Notes: generated by a model from the sequence alone, not told the origin. A DNA stretch of 64,000 bases from Solibacillus sp040274725 (GCA_040274725.1 JBEMAQ010000001.1:248001-312000); one strand, 5' to 3'; positions 1 to 9,136 are shown, counted from the first letter of the stretch. Made by a program: numbers and translations.

Positions 1-47
1 TCTAAGATGACTAAATATTTAATAATAATGAATTCCCAAAATTCACT

Positions 48-88
48 GATTATTCATCGCAACTTTCTAATAATAGCAATGAATAATC
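48..88. repeat. inverted repeat (hairpin)
   Basis: A near-perfect 13-bp stem (48-60 with 76-88, one mismatch) encloses a 15-base AT-rich loop. No T-run follows on either strand, so a terminator role is unproven. Positions 1-123 otherwise show no coding potential. Confidence 0.35.
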
Positions 89-116
89 AATTGTACAATA
101 TTTGAAGTGCAATTCA

Positions 117-163
117 TGCAAAAAAGAGTATTCTGAAGTAATTTTCCACCACAGAATACTCTT
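117..163 (-). terminator. rho-independent terminator of ribU
   Basis: A 12-bp perfect stem (124-135 with 152-163) lies just downstream of the ribU stop codon. On the minus strand it runs into a T-tract. Confidence 0.8.
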
Positions 164-171
164 AAACTAAT

Positions 172-750
172 TTATGATAAATACTGTGTGCGCTGATTGT
201 CAATCCATGTTTTCATCGTGCGGAATAATAACATCACGACAACAAGTAGCATCACACCTTTTAAAATGTTAAATGGTAAAATACCTAATACAATTGTTTC
301 GTACATATCAAACGAGCCCCAGCCTAGTAAATATGTGTATGCTGGTAGGAACGCTACGTAGTTTAAAGCCGCCATGCCGACAGACATCACAACTGTACCG
401 ACCACAAGCCCTACAACTAACCCTTTAATTGTCGAGAACTTTTTGTAAATATAGTAAGTTGGTAAAATAAATAATACACCTGTCATAAAGTTCGCTGCAT
501 GTCCTACTGGTAAACCTTCTGGTGCGCCTGAGAACAGCCAGTCCAAAATGTTTTTAATGAGTTCTACGGCGATCCCTGCAAGTGGGCCCATTGTGATTGC
601 GGCAATTAATGCAGGTACATCACTAAAATCGATTTTTAAAAACACTGGAAAACCTGGTAGTGGGAAATTAAGTAGCATTAAAACGAATGAAATACTGCTT
701 AACATCGCGATTGTGACGAACGTGCGTAGCTTAACATTAGTGTTGCGCAT
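172..750 (-). CDS. ribU: riboflavin transporter RibU (ECF S component)
   Basis: Substrate-binding S component of an energy-coupling factor transporter; takes up riboflavin and works with the EcfA1/A2/T module encoded elsewhere. The 192-residue protein is almost entirely hydrophobic, with about six predicted membrane segments, and has the family pattern near the N-terminus (VTIAMLSSISFVLMLLNFPL) followed by a conserved loop with FLKIDFSDVPALI. An upstream in-frame extension exists, but the start at 750 is preceded by a good AAGAGGAG ribosome binding site, and the upstream part overlaps the riboswitch terminator. Transcription is expected to be repressed by FMN through the riboswitch at 933-1104. 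In B. subtilis ribU (ypaA/fmnP) lies in the same general neighbourhood. Confidence 0.93.
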   Translation of the reverse strand: MRNTNVKLRTFVTIAMLSSISFVLMLLNFPLPGFPVFLKIDFSDVPALIAAITMGPLAGIAVELIKNILDWLFSGAPEGLPVGHAANFMTGVLFILPTYYIYKKFSTIKGLVVGLVVGTVVMSVGMAALNYVAFLPAYTYLLGWGSFDMYETIVLGILPFNILKGVMLLVVVMLLFRTMKTWIDNQRTQYLS

Positions 751-811
751 AAAATCTCTCCTCTTTGCTGATTGCATCTCGCAAGAAGAAAGGACGATGC
801 TGCCATTTACG

Positions 812-843
812 AAAAAATCCCTTACACGAATCTGCGTAAGGGA
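812..843 (-). terminator. riboswitch-controlled terminator (expression platform)
   Basis: The stem 818-825 with 836-843 (CCCTTAC arms) is followed on the minus strand by six Ts. It lies between the FMN aptamer and the ribU start, as expected for the transcription-terminating platform of an FMN riboswitch. Confidence 0.75.
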
Positions 844-932
844 GAAATAGGTATACTTAAACAAGCCTTATCAAACGATAAAACGGTATGTAAAAGAAGC
901 CCGACATTTTTTCATAAAATGACGACCGTACC

Positions 933-1104
933 TTCACCTTCTCCCATCCAGACTATACTGTCGGCTTTGGAATCGCACCAAATCCTGCACACATTAACGT
1001 GGCTCGCGGGCTCAAGAAGCATCTACAACGTCCTCCAAGTAAATGGTCGGAGGCTGCTCGCTTTTATTACCGCCGGTCGGGAATTACACCCTGCCCCGAA
1101 GATG
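933..1104 (-). promoter_or_regulatory. FMN riboswitch (RFN element) of ribU
   Basis: The minus strand carries the conserved RFN blocks in order. CTTCGGGGCAGGGTG and ATTCCCGACCGGCGGTA lie at about 1061-1104. A variable stem follows, then the AGCCCGCGAGC block near 1005-1015. The closing CCGACAGTATAGTCTGGATG and GGAGAAGG blocks lie at 935-965. FMN binding should favour the downstream terminator and lower ribU expression. The variable arm (about 1021-1060) is long for the family. Confidence 0.95.
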
Positions 1105-1142
1105 AATCAATATGAAATTGTCTTACACAAATAATTATAATA

Positions 1143-1181
1143 TAAAAAAAGGAATTGTAAAGCCCTTTCGCTTACAATTCC
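1143..1181 (-). terminator. rho-independent terminator of sigX-rsiX
   Basis: A 10-bp stem (1151-1160 with 1172-1181) is followed by a seven-T run on the minus strand, immediately after the rsiX stop codon. Confidence 0.85.
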
Positions 1182-1196
1182 AAGTAAATATATAGG

Positions 1197-2393
1197 TTAT
1201 TTAAAAATAACAGAAAAATCTAATAAATTAGGTGCAATTGGCATCGGCATTGGCTTTGTAAAATCAAAATCGTACCATTGCTCAGGAGAAATATTTTTAA
1301 ATTTCACCTTTTTGTCAAAATTGGCTGCCGTCAGCATCATGCCTTCAAGCATTCGCATCGCTGCCTGTGCATCCTGCTGCTCCAAATCAAGCGGTTCCGT
1401 AAAGGTAACGGTTACGACATCACCCTTCACAGTTGGCGTAAATGCGACATTCGGCAAAATAAGTGTTTGATAAATATCATTGGCCTCGCTCGTCATATTT
1501 AACAATGCTGCCTCTACATCCTCATAGCTCATGCGGAAATTTGGACTAATATATTGACTACCATCACGCATCGTATAAAGAAAATAATTATAGTGTGTCT
1601 GCTCCCCGTTTAATTCAAGTGGCGTAGCACGTGTACCTGCTTGACTAAATTCATACGGTTCACCAGCCAGATCAACAAAAGCAACCTCCTCATAGCTATC
1701 CGCAAACGTATCGACTAACACGCCAATATAATTGGACATGGACGCAGATGCTTGATCATATGGCTGCTCTTTTGGCAAATGATGCGTAAGCGTACGTGCC
1801 TCTTCCGTTAGTTCCCCAACGAACGGATGATATTCATGAAAGCCCATTGCTTCTTCATTGATTTCAGCTGCATACTTCGTATAAAGTTCCATTTTCGTTG
1901 GCGTACCCTCAAAATCTTGTGCAATTTTCTCTGCGGGAATCAAAATACTTACCGGTACACTTTCTGCATCATCTCCCGTTAAACCAATTGTAAACGGTGT
2001 ACTCTCTCCAACCTGCTCAGGATAAAGCGCTGTTCGCTGCGGTAGCATAAATGTGCGTGCCATATTTGTATCAGACATTTCACTAGAGAATCCGTCCTCA
2101 TTTATCGCGGAGTCCGTGCGCTCTACTGACACTTCATTCATCGTCAAATCTGGCGTTGTCCCGATAAATTTGGACGCAATTAATACGAGTACAAAAATTG
2201 AGGCAATTGATACGAGCAGTGGTTTCCAGTGAAATTTCTTTTGCGGTAGTACCGCTTGCTTTTGTCTAGCTGAAAACGCGCCTTCTTCCTGCAAGCGTTT
2301 GAAAACTTCCTCTTTTTGGCGTGTATCCTGTACTTTTGGTGCCTGCTTTAGCAACGACTCTATTTGCTCGTCATCCCAGTGCTCTTGCTTCAT
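1197..2393 (-). CDS. rsiX: anti-sigma-X factor RsiX
   Basis: Membrane-anchored anti-sigma factor expected to sequester SigX until a cell-envelope signal releases it. The 398 residues comprise a short cytoplasmic sigma-binding region (1-53), one membrane segment at about 55-75, and a large extracytoplasmic part. The C-terminus (about 300-380) looks like a GerMN-type fold, with a VVTVTFTEPL strand pattern. Its ATG overlaps the sigX stop by four bases (ATGA), a sign of translational coupling, and a strong AAGGAGG site lies inside the end of sigX. The position next to sigX and resE matches B. subtilis. Sequence similarity to known RsiX is moderate, so context carries much of the assignment. Confidence 0.85.
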   Translation of the reverse strand: MKQEHWDDEQIESLLKQAPKVQDTRQKEEVFKRLQEEGAFSARQKQAVLPQKKFHWKPLLVSIASIFVLVLIASKFIGTTPDLTMNEVSVERTDSAINEDGFSSEMSDTNMARTFMLPQRTALYPEQVGESTPFTIGLTGDDAESVPVSILIPAEKIAQDFEGTPTKMELYTKYAAEINEEAMGFHEYHPFVGELTEEARTLTHHLPKEQPYDQASASMSNYIGVLVDTFADSYEEVAFVDLAGEPYEFSQAGTRATPLELNGEQTHYNYFLYTMRDGSQYISPNFRMSYEDVEAALLNMTSEANDIYQTLILPNVAFTPTVKGDVVTVTFTEPLDLEQQDAQAAMRMLEGMMLTAANFDKKVKFKNISPEQWYDFDFTKPMPMPIAPNLLDFSVIFK

Positions 2394-2923
2394 AAAGTAT
2401 TCGCCTCCTTTCCTGCATTGTCGGCTAATAATTTCCGCAATTGCTTAATCGCCCGATGCTGCGTCGTTTTTACTTTGGCTTCATTCCAGCCCAAAATTTC
2501 TGCCGTTTCCCCAATCGACAGCTCCTGAAAATAGCGCATCACAATGACCATCTTCTGATCCCCTGTACAGCATTCAAGCGCTTCGAGTAGCTCACGCATT
2601 TGGTCGCTGAGTTCCGTAAACTGTTCCGGTGTTTGCATTGGTGAAACGAGCTGCTCGGCTTCCCAATCAAATGCCGTAAACGCATGACGCTCACGTACAT
2701 TATTTTTTCTAAAATGATCAATGGCCACATTTTTCGCAATGGAAAACAGCCATGTTTTTTCACTACTTTTCCCTTCAAAACGGTCATACGCTTTCAGTAC
2801 ACGAACATATACCTCATGCGCTAAATCCTCCGCAACGGAACGATTTTTTACTAAATAAATCAAAAAATTAAAGACATCCTGATGATATTCATCATATAGC
2901 CGATGGAAAATGGATTGTTGCAC
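2390..2923 (-). CDS. sigX: ECF RNA polymerase sigma factor SigX
   Basis: Extracytoplasmic-function sigma factor of the cell-envelope and cationic-peptide stress regulon. The 177 residues contain sigma region 2 (FNFLIYLVKN, AEDLAHEVYVRV, SSEKTWLFSIAKNVAIDHFRK) and region 4 (ELSIGETAEILGWNEAKVKT), closely following B. subtilis SigX. Two GTG starts are possible. The one at 2923 has GGAGG eight bases upstream, whereas the one at 2932 touches the Shine-Dalgarno sequence, so 2923 is preferred. A matching autoregulatory promoter lies at 2952-2977. The gene is co-transcribed and overlaps with rsiX. Confidence 0.92.
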   Translation of the reverse strand: MQQSIFHRLYDEYHQDVFNFLIYLVKNRSVAEDLAHEVYVRVLKAYDRFEGKSSEKTWLFSIAKNVAIDHFRKNNVRERHAFTAFDWEAEQLVSPMQTPEQFTELSDQMRELLEALECCTGDQKMVIVMRYFQELSIGETAEILGWNEAKVKTTQHRAIKQLRKLLADNAGKEANTL

Positions 2924-2951
2924 CCATTCCACCTCCGTTCCTACTTAGTTT

Positions 2952-2977
2952 GTCGTACTAAACAAGAAAAAGTTACA
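2952..2977 (-). promoter_or_regulatory. probable SigX-dependent autoregulatory promoter
   Basis: On the minus strand TGTAAC (2972-2977) and CGAC (2952-2955) are separated by 16 bases, 29 bases before the sigX start. This is the -35/-10 pattern of ECF SigX/SigW-type promoters. Confidence 0.65.
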
Positions 2978-2985
2978 CTGCATAG

Positions 2986-3017
2986 AAAAGGTGCTGCACA
3001 AAATTTCATGTAGCACC
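2986..3017 (-). terminator. terminator between resE and sigX
   Basis: The stem 2990-2998 with 3009-3017 (GGTGCTGC arms) is followed by four Ts on the minus strand. It separates resDE transcription from sigX-rsiX. Confidence 0.7.
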
Positions 3018-3038
3018 CTTTTCCTTATTCATTCATTA

Positions 3039-4811
3039 CTATAGTGGCAAGTAAATCGTAAAGGTTGTGCCTTGCTGCTCAGTACTCGCAACCGATACAT
3101 TGCCTTTATGCGCCTGTACAATATTTTTTGTAATGGCAAGACCCAGACCTGTGCCACCTTTTGAACGTGTGCGCGCCTTATCCGCTTTGTAAAAACGCTC
3201 AAAAACATACGGCAGATCATCTTGCGGGATACCAACACCACTATCCTGTACCTCAATTTTTGCAAATTGATTTTCCTCTGTGACACGTACTGTAACTGTC
3301 CCGTCCTCACCGGTATGACGAATCGCATTATCAATTAAATTCGTTAGCACTTGCTCAATGCGGTCCTCATCTATCGAAATAAGTGCATCATCCGCGAGCG
3401 ACGTTTCAAATAATACCTCGACCTGCTTTTCCCTCGCAGCCTGCACAAATTTATGTGTCATTCGCTCAATGACCGGCACAAGTGGTACATAATCCTGATA
3501 CAGCGTCATATAGCCTGATTCCATACGTGCAAGATCAAGTAAGTCCGTCACAAGGCGGCCCATACGCTGTGATTCATCATAAATAATACGAATCATCTCG
3601 TTGCGCTCTTCCTCCGAATCCACCATCCCGTCTAAAATGGCCTCAGAATAACCCTGCAGCATGGCAATCGGTGTGCGCAGCTCATGTGAAACGTTCGCGA
3701 TAAAATCAGATTTCAGCTTTTCTAGTTTTGCTTCCTCTGTTTTATCTCGAATGACCGCGAGTGCACCGCGGATGGCCTCTCCACTATAAAGCGGACTAAT
3801 CGTAATCCCGTAGTAGGCGCCACTAATTTCAAGCTCCTCCTCCACCTTATCTTCAAAATCTAACACATGATCCAGCATATGATAAATTTCAGGTGGAATT
3901 GGCTTTGTGCTTTCTAAACCGTTTTTCACAAACCATTTTTGCAGTAGCTTTTCTGCCTGCGGGTTACTTAATAAAATCGTGCGATCGCGGTTAAACGTAA
4001 TGACCGCATCCGTCATGGATGTCAATACACTCGACAGTTGCTCTTTTTCCTGGTTAATCACCTCTAAATGGTGTTTTAGCTGACGCCCCATTTGGTTAAA
4101 GGCCACAGATAGCTGACCAATCTCATCATTTTGCTTCGTCGGTAGCTTCGAATCAAAGCGCCCCTTCGCAAGCTCAAACGCCAGCTCACGCATTTTGCGC
4201 AGCGGGTACGTAATACGACTCGATAAGAAAAATGCAAAAATCGTTGTCAAAATAAAGCCGACCGCTGCCGCAAGTAATACGATGCGTGTTGAATCACGTG
4301 TTGTTTTATGCATAAAATCTGGATTTTGATAAATGAAAATGGCTCCGTGTAGCTCTTCTTCACCCTTTAATGGAAAACCTAATACCATGTATGAATCAAT
4401 TTCATCCTGCTCTGTATTCGAGGGTAAATTCAGCTCTCTCACAATGGGCTCCTGTGTCGTATACACACGACTAAAGGCTTCACTTGCCATAATTTCCTGC
4501 TGGATTTTCTGCGCATTAACACCTTGTTGCTGTGCATACAGTAGCTCAGTCGCATTTTTGGCGATAAGTGCATTTGTATTATCATGTAACACTTCACTGA
4601 CAAGCTCAATCGCTTCATCATGCTCCTCAGAATGCTCCACTAACTTTGCAATCACTACGGCCGTTTGACGCAATGAGCTCTCTGCCTGCTCTTTATGATA
4701 GTCCTCTAAAAATTCAAGCATCATCAGCGTAAAGACAAAGAGCACAAATGAAACGAGAAGCAATATGGTTACCCATAGCTTCCCGACAATACTATTCCAT
4801 ATTCTATTCAT
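3039..4811 (-). CDS. resE: sensor histidine kinase ResE
   Basis: Membrane sensor kinase of the ResDE system, which controls aerobic/anaerobic respiration genes. The 590 residues comprise a first membrane helix at about 8-28, an extracytoplasmic sensor region, a second helix at about 165-190 and a HAMP domain (SSRITYPLRKMRELAFELA). A PAS-like region follows (SSVLTSMTDAVITFNRD), then the dimerisation/phosphoacceptor box with His376 (SHELRTPIAMLQGYS) and an ATPase domain with N, G1 (VQDSGVGIP) and G2 (GGTGLGLAI) boxes. The ATG at 4811 is preferred over a TTG 12 bases upstream because GAGGTCGTC is suitably spaced. It overlaps resD by eight bases. Confidence 0.93.
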   Translation of the reverse strand: MNRIWNSIVGKLWVTILLLVSFVLFVFTLMMLEFLEDYHKEQAESSLRQTAVVIAKLVEHSEEHDEAIELVSEVLHDNTNALIAKNATELLYAQQQGVNAQKIQQEIMASEAFSRVYTTQEPIVRELNLPSNTEQDEIDSYMVLGFPLKGEEELHGAIFIYQNPDFMHKTTRDSTRIVLLAAAVGFILTTIFAFFLSSRITYPLRKMRELAFELAKGRFDSKLPTKQNDEIGQLSVAFNQMGRQLKHHLEVINQEKEQLSSVLTSMTDAVITFNRDRTILLSNPQAEKLLQKWFVKNGLESTKPIPPEIYHMLDHVLDFEDKVEEELEISGAYYGITISPLYSGEAIRGALAVIRDKTEEAKLEKLKSDFIANVSHELRTPIAMLQGYSEAILDGMVDSEEERNEMIRIIYDESQRMGRLVTDLLDLARMESGYMTLYQDYVPLVPVIERMTHKFVQAAREKQVEVLFETSLADDALISIDEDRIEQVLTNLIDNAIRHTGEDGTVTVRVTEENQFAKIEVQDSGVGIPQDDLPYVFERFYKADKARTRSKGGTGLGLAITKNIVQAHKGNVSVASTEQQGTTFTIYLPL

Positions 4812-5520
4812 TGACGACCTCAAATTTGTAGCCTACGCCCCAAACCGTCACGATCATTTTGGCCGCATTTTCTGATACACGGTTCAGTTTTTCGCGTAAA
4901 CGTTTGACATGCGTATCAACTGTTCGCAAATCGCCAAAGAAATCATAATGCCATACTTCTTTTAATAGCTGCTCACGGTCAAATACTTTATCCGGTGATT
5001 TCGCTAAAAAGTACAGTAGCTCATATTCCTTTGGTGTTAAGTTGACCTCTGTGCCGTCTGCTGTCACGCGGTGCGCATCATGATCAATCGTCAAATGTGG
5101 GAACACAACTAAATCCTTTGAAGATGTTGTGCTTGTCACCGGTGAGAATGCTGCCGAGCGACGTAAAATTGCTTTGACGCGCAGTACAACCTCACGCGGG
5201 CTGAACGGTTTGACGATATAATCATCGGCACCAAGCTCAAAGCCTTGCACACGATTGGCCTCTTCCCCTTTAGCTGTCAATAAAATAATCGGCGTTGCCT
5301 TTTTCTCACGAATTTCTGCGCACACCTCAAGCCCGTCTTTCTCAGGCATCATAATATCTAAAAGAATGCAGTGATAGTCCTTTTCGAATGCTTTATCTAC
5401 TGCCTCTTGACCATTTTCAGCTTCTTCTACTGCATAGCCCTCACGCTCTAAATACATTTTTAAAAGACGGCGAATGCGGTCCTCATCATCTACGATTAGT
5501 ACAGAAATATTTTCAGACAC
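4804..5520 (-). CDS. resD: response regulator ResD
   Basis: OmpR/PhoB-type response regulator phosphorylated by ResE; activates respiration and cytochrome maturation genes. The 238-residue product has an N-terminal receiver (acidic pocket D11, D12; phosphoacceptor D55 in LLDIMMP; K105-type KPFSPRE) and a C-terminal winged helix (LTPKEYELLYFLAKSPDKVF). It is nearly collinear with B. subtilis ResD. The start is GTG at 5520, because AAAGGGG lies eight bases upstream. A longer frame to 5544 would place the Shine-Dalgarno inside the gene. Confidence 0.93.
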   Translation of the reverse strand: MSENISVLIVDDEDRIRRLLKMYLEREGYAVEEAENGQEAVDKAFEKDYHCILLDIMMPEKDGLEVCAEIREKKATPIILLTAKGEEANRVQGFELGADDYIVKPFSPREVVLRVKAILRRSAAFSPVTSTTSSKDLVVFPHLTIDHDAHRVTADGTEVNLTPKEYELLYFLAKSPDKVFDREQLLKEVWHYDFFGDLRTVDTHVKRLREKLNRVSENAAKMIVTVWGVGYKFEVVNE

Positions 5521-5590
5521 TGGTGTAGCCCCTTTCAAGTTCACTATTGCTCCACCTCTATTGTACCGTGAAGTTGACTAAATGAAAAGA

Positions 5591-5620
5591 AAAGCTCTGT
5601 CCAAAAAAGGACAGAACTTT
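5591..5620. terminator. bidirectional-looking terminator between resC and resD
   Basis: The stem 5591-5602 with 5609-5620 (GTTCTGTCC arms, one mismatch) lies 29 bases after the resC stop, followed by a T-rich stretch on the minus strand. A T-run also follows on the plus strand. Confidence 0.75.
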
Positions 5621-5648
5621 CTTTTTTTAGTAGGCAGTATTGTTCGTT

Positions 5649-6833
5649 TTATGCATAGGAGTGTAAACCAGCAATTACAAGGTTTACGACAACTAAGTTA
5701 AATATCATAATGAGTAGGCCAACGACTGTAAGCCAAGCCGATTTTTTGCCTTCCCAGCCCTTTGATAAACGCAGGTGAAGGAATGCGGCATAAAACAGAA
5801 ATGTAATAAGCGCCCATACTTCTTTCGGGTCCCAGCCCCAGAAGCGGCCCCATGCTTTTTGCGCCCAAATCATCGCAAAAATAAGCGCGCCCAGCGTGAA
5901 TACTGGGAAGCCGATTAATACAGCTCGGTAGCCAATCTCGTCCATGAGCTGCGAGTTCACACGCTTTACAAGCGGCTGCAGCATCGCGGCAATTGGGCGA
6001 CGACCGATTAAGCGAATGAGTACATATAAAATGGTTCCGAATAAGACAGACCAAAAGACCGTTGTTAATTTACGTCCATCAATCAGTGCAGGCATTTCAA
6101 ATAATGGCGTCATTTTATCTGCATCAAGCACTGTATATTCATTCATACCAAAAATTGCAGGCATTGTATACGTCTTCTCACTAGGGCCCATCTCACGGTC
6201 TACATATTCAAATTTCGCCTCATAGCCTATCACATTAAAAGTAGACGATGCGGCAACAAAACCAATCACAAGCACACAGCTATAAATAACCGTCTCTAGC
6301 CAAAAGCGCTCTTTTGATGGCACATGAACGTTTGTATTTTTTAATAAATAAATCAGTCCCGCAACCGCACTTATGGATAAAATCGACTGCCCAAGTGCCG
6401 CTGTAATGACGTGGATTGTGAGCCAGCTACTTTGCAGTGACGGTACGAGTGGGCTGACCTCTGTCGGGAACATCGCCGCATAGCCGATAATCAGTAGCGC
6501 AATCGGTAGCGCAACAAGTCCAAGCGCCGTTACTTTATACATAAAGTAAATGACGATAAAGGACAGGACGATAAACATCCCAAACGCTGTTGTAAACTCA
6601 AACATATTACTGACAGGCGCATGTCCCGTATACATCCAGCGTGTAATGAAATAGCCAAGCTGTGCGACAAAGCCGATAATTGTCACGATGATAGCGAGCT
6701 TGCCCCACTTATTTGCGCGATTTGCTGCTGTGTCATTTTTTTCTTTAATCGAGCCACCAAATAAAAACGTCCCGACTAAATAACAAATGAATGCAATAAA
6801 AAGTAAGTTACCACTTAAATCGATTAAACTCAT
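5649..6833 (-). CDS. resC: cytochrome c assembly protein ResC (CcsA-type)
   Basis: Polytopic membrane component of the system II cytochrome c biogenesis complex; with ResB it transports and attaches haem to apocytochromes outside the membrane. The 394 residues contain about eight membrane helices and the haem-handling tryptophan-rich motif WGRFWGWDPKEVWALITFLF near 335-355, with conserved histidines in VITAALGQ-flanking and C-terminal helices. The ATG overlaps the resB stop by four bases (ATGA), indicating tight coupling. A terminator follows the gene, so resD-resE probably also need their own promoter. Confidence 0.93.
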   Translation of the reverse strand: MSLIDLSGNLLFIAFICYLVGTFLFGGSIKEKNDTAANRANKWGKLAIIVTIIGFVAQLGYFITRWMYTGHAPVSNMFEFTTAFGMFIVLSFIVIYFMYKVTALGLVALPIALLIIGYAAMFPTEVSPLVPSLQSSWLTIHVITAALGQSILSISAVAGLIYLLKNTNVHVPSKERFWLETVIYSCVLVIGFVAASSTFNVIGYEAKFEYVDREMGPSEKTYTMPAIFGMNEYTVLDADKMTPLFEMPALIDGRKLTTVFWSVLFGTILYVLIRLIGRRPIAAMLQPLVKRVNSQLMDEIGYRAVLIGFPVFTLGALIFAMIWAQKAWGRFWGWDPKEVWALITFLFYAAFLHLRLSKGWEGKKSAWLTVVGLLIMIFNLVVVNLVIAGLHSYA

Positions 6834-8473
6834 AAGTTTCCTTCCTTCTCTTCATCATCAATGGTTGAAGCCTGTTGGTCTACATACTGCGGCAAATGCG
6901 CATGTAGCGTGAGTGCATCTAAATCCTTTTTCATGCTGAACCAGTTTTTATTCACGTGACTCGCCATGCGCACCGTGCCGTCCGGAAGCGTTTCTAACCA
7001 AATGCGGCGGTGATTCCAATACGAGCCGATTGCTACACCGAGCATAAAGATAAAGCCACCGACAAACAGCACCGGAATCGTGCTATCTTTACGGATAGTT
7101 AGCCCAGTTAAATGCCGCATCTCCACATTTTTAAAGCTCATTTTATAGACATTTTCACCGTTAGGCTCGAGCGTCTGCTGAATGGCCACAAAGCTTGTCT
7201 CGCCGTCTGGTGTCTCTGGTGTAAACATGCGGAAAATAAACGCCGGGTTATTCGGTGTAGCGCTCGCTGTTTGCGGCACGCCACCCTCAAATCCAGAGAA
7301 ATCTGGGTAGTACGACATCAACTGCACCTTGGCACCGTCTGCCAGTACATATTCCTCGCGCGGGTTCGTCAAATCAATTTGCACCTCGCCTAAAGAGTGG
7401 CCGGTTTCCTTATTCGTTAGTTCAAAATGCATGCCCTTTAACTCATTTAGACGATAGTCCATTTGATAAATCGCGTAGCCATCATGCTTGAGTGGATGGT
7501 TGACACGAATGGCGTACTGCTGCACTTCCTGTAACTGGTCCGCCTGTCCGGCAACCGCACCCTCACCTTGCTGATAAAGGGTGACATCGGTTTGGAAGTT
7601 TTTCGCGACAACATTGACCCCCTGCTTCAGTTGCTCACCTTGCGCGACATTATCATACGTTTCTAGAATAAATTTATCATTTTTCAAAAAATATCCATCC
7701 ATCCCCGGAATGGCACGCGTTTCACCCTCGCGAAGCCACATCGATTCGTCTACATGGAAGCCTGGTACAAGGTGTAGCATCACCCCGATTAAAAACACAA
7801 TTAAGCCAACATGATTGACGTACGGGCCGTAACGTGCGAAACGTCCTTTTTCTGCAAACAATGCATTATCCTCACGACGTACATTGTACTTTAGCTGCTT
7901 TAATTTTTCTTCAGCGAGTGCGAGCGTGTCGCCTGTAGCTGTCGGCACGCCTTCTGCCATAACACGCTGACGCTTCATAAAGCTCGCGTGGCGCTTCACG
8001 CGCTGATTTTTCAGTGATTTATGTAATGGAATGCCTCGGTCGATACTGGCGATAATAATCGACACACCGAGCATGAGCACAAGTATCTGGAACCACCAAG
8101 ATGAATAAATATCGGAAAGCCCTAAATTATAATAAAGTGTTCCAAATGTGCCATATGTTTCTGTGTAATAAATTTCTTTTTCTGCTTCTGTTTGGACACC
8201 GACGTAAAATTCCTGCGGTAAAATCGTCCCAATGGAGGCGGCAATCAAGTTAATAATAATTAACGTGATGCCAACCTTCACACTGGAGAAGAAATTCCAT
8301 ACTTTGTCGATGATTGATTTGTTATGCGTTTTCGAACGAATGGCCGCCCCGTCATAGCGCATATCCGCAATTTTGCTGTCCTGCTCCTCTACCGTGAGCG
8401 GGCGACCGCATAGCGCGCATAGCTTTGTGCCGACTGGATTTTCGTGACCACATTCACAAAGTATTTTATTCAT
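6830..8473 (-). CDS. resB: cytochrome c biogenesis protein ResB
   Basis: Membrane partner of ResC in system II cytochrome c maturation. The 547-residue protein starts with a four-cysteine zinc-ribbon-like motif (CECGHENPVGTKLCALC), which B. subtilis ResB also has. Membrane helices follow near 70-95 and 130-155, a further helix near 225, then a large extracytoplasmic domain and a last helix near 480. The ATG at 8473 is chosen because TAGGAG lies eight bases upstream; a TTG two codons earlier is less well placed. It is 11 bases from resA and overlaps resC by four bases. Confidence 0.93.
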   Translation of the reverse strand: MNKILCECGHENPVGTKLCALCGRPLTVEEQDSKIADMRYDGAAIRSKTHNKSIIDKVWNFFSSVKVGITLIIINLIAASIGTILPQEFYVGVQTEAEKEIYYTETYGTFGTLYYNLGLSDIYSSWWFQILVLMLGVSIIIASIDRGIPLHKSLKNQRVKRHASFMKRQRVMAEGVPTATGDTLALAEEKLKQLKYNVRREDNALFAEKGRFARYGPYVNHVGLIVFLIGVMLHLVPGFHVDESMWLREGETRAIPGMDGYFLKNDKFILETYDNVAQGEQLKQGVNVVAKNFQTDVTLYQQGEGAVAGQADQLQEVQQYAIRVNHPLKHDGYAIYQMDYRLNELKGMHFELTNKETGHSLGEVQIDLTNPREEYVLADGAKVQLMSYYPDFSGFEGGVPQTASATPNNPAFIFRMFTPETPDGETSFVAIQQTLEPNGENVYKMSFKNVEMRHLTGLTIRKDSTIPVLFVGGFIFMLGVAIGSYWNHRRIWLETLPDGTVRMASHVNKNWFSMKKDLDALTLHAHLPQYVDQQASTIDDEEKEGNL

Positions 8474-8484
8474 ATGCAATACTC

Positions 8485-9018
8485 CTATTTAGGCATGATA
8501 GACTTCATGAAAGAAGCAATTTGCGCCTCCGTCATTTCGCCCGTAACAATTCGTTCCACATTTCCTTGTGGATCAATAAAAATCGATGTTGGTAATGGAC
8601 CTATACTATATGCTGTAAAGACACTTGTCGTTTTATCAATTGCGACAGGGAATGTCATCCCCATATTTTTTACATACTTATTCACTTCAAAATCCGACTG
8701 CGCACGATTGACCGCAAGTATTTGCACACCATCATGCTTCATCGATTCATACTGTCTCGTCATCGCAGGGAACTCACGCTCACAGGGCTCACACCATGTG
8801 CCCCAAAAATTCAGGACAACTCCTTGTCCTTCGTAGTCCTTTAAGTGATGCTTATTACCCGTTACATCAACGAGCTCAAAATCGGGTGCTGCCATGCCGA
8901 CCTTCACAATATCTACCTGATCCTTCGTAGCAGCCGCATAGACTGTATAAGCAATTGCTACAGCAAGCACAGCTAAAATAAGTCCGCGCGTTACTGAACG
9001 TTGCTTTTTTTTCTCCAT
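8485..9018 (-). CDS. resA: thiol-disulfide oxidoreductase ResA
   Basis: Membrane-anchored extracytoplasmic thioredoxin-fold protein that reduces the CxxCH cysteines of apocytochrome c before haem attachment. The 177 residues comprise an N-terminal anchor helix at about 11-30, a redox motif WCEPC (Cys76, Cys79) and the cis-proline strand GPLPTSIFID near 148-157. It is the first gene of resABC. The 114-base gap upstream to rluB is the likely promoter site. Confidence 0.94.
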   Translation of the reverse strand: MEKKKQRSVTRGLILAVLAVAIAYTVYAAATKDQVDIVKVGMAAPDFELVDVTGNKHHLKDYEGQGVVLNFWGTWCEPCEREFPAMTRQYESMKHDGVQILAVNRAQSDFEVNKYVKNMGMTFPVAIDKTTSVFTAYSIGPLPTSIFIDPQGNVERIVTGEMTEAQIASFMKSIMPK

Positions 9019-9112
9019 TCAAAAATCTCCCCCAGTACAGCACAATAATTCTTGTCTATTATAGCAAAAAAAACCATTTAACTCGTCTGTTATTATGAAT
9101 GATTTATGAACG

Positions 9113-9136
9113 TTAACACTAGATGTTTAGTGTTAA
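9113..9136. terminator. hairpin at the end of rluB
   Basis: A perfect 9-bp stem (TTAACACTA with TAGTGTTAA) overlaps the rluB stop codon. There is no clear T-run, so termination here is uncertain. Confidence 0.35.
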
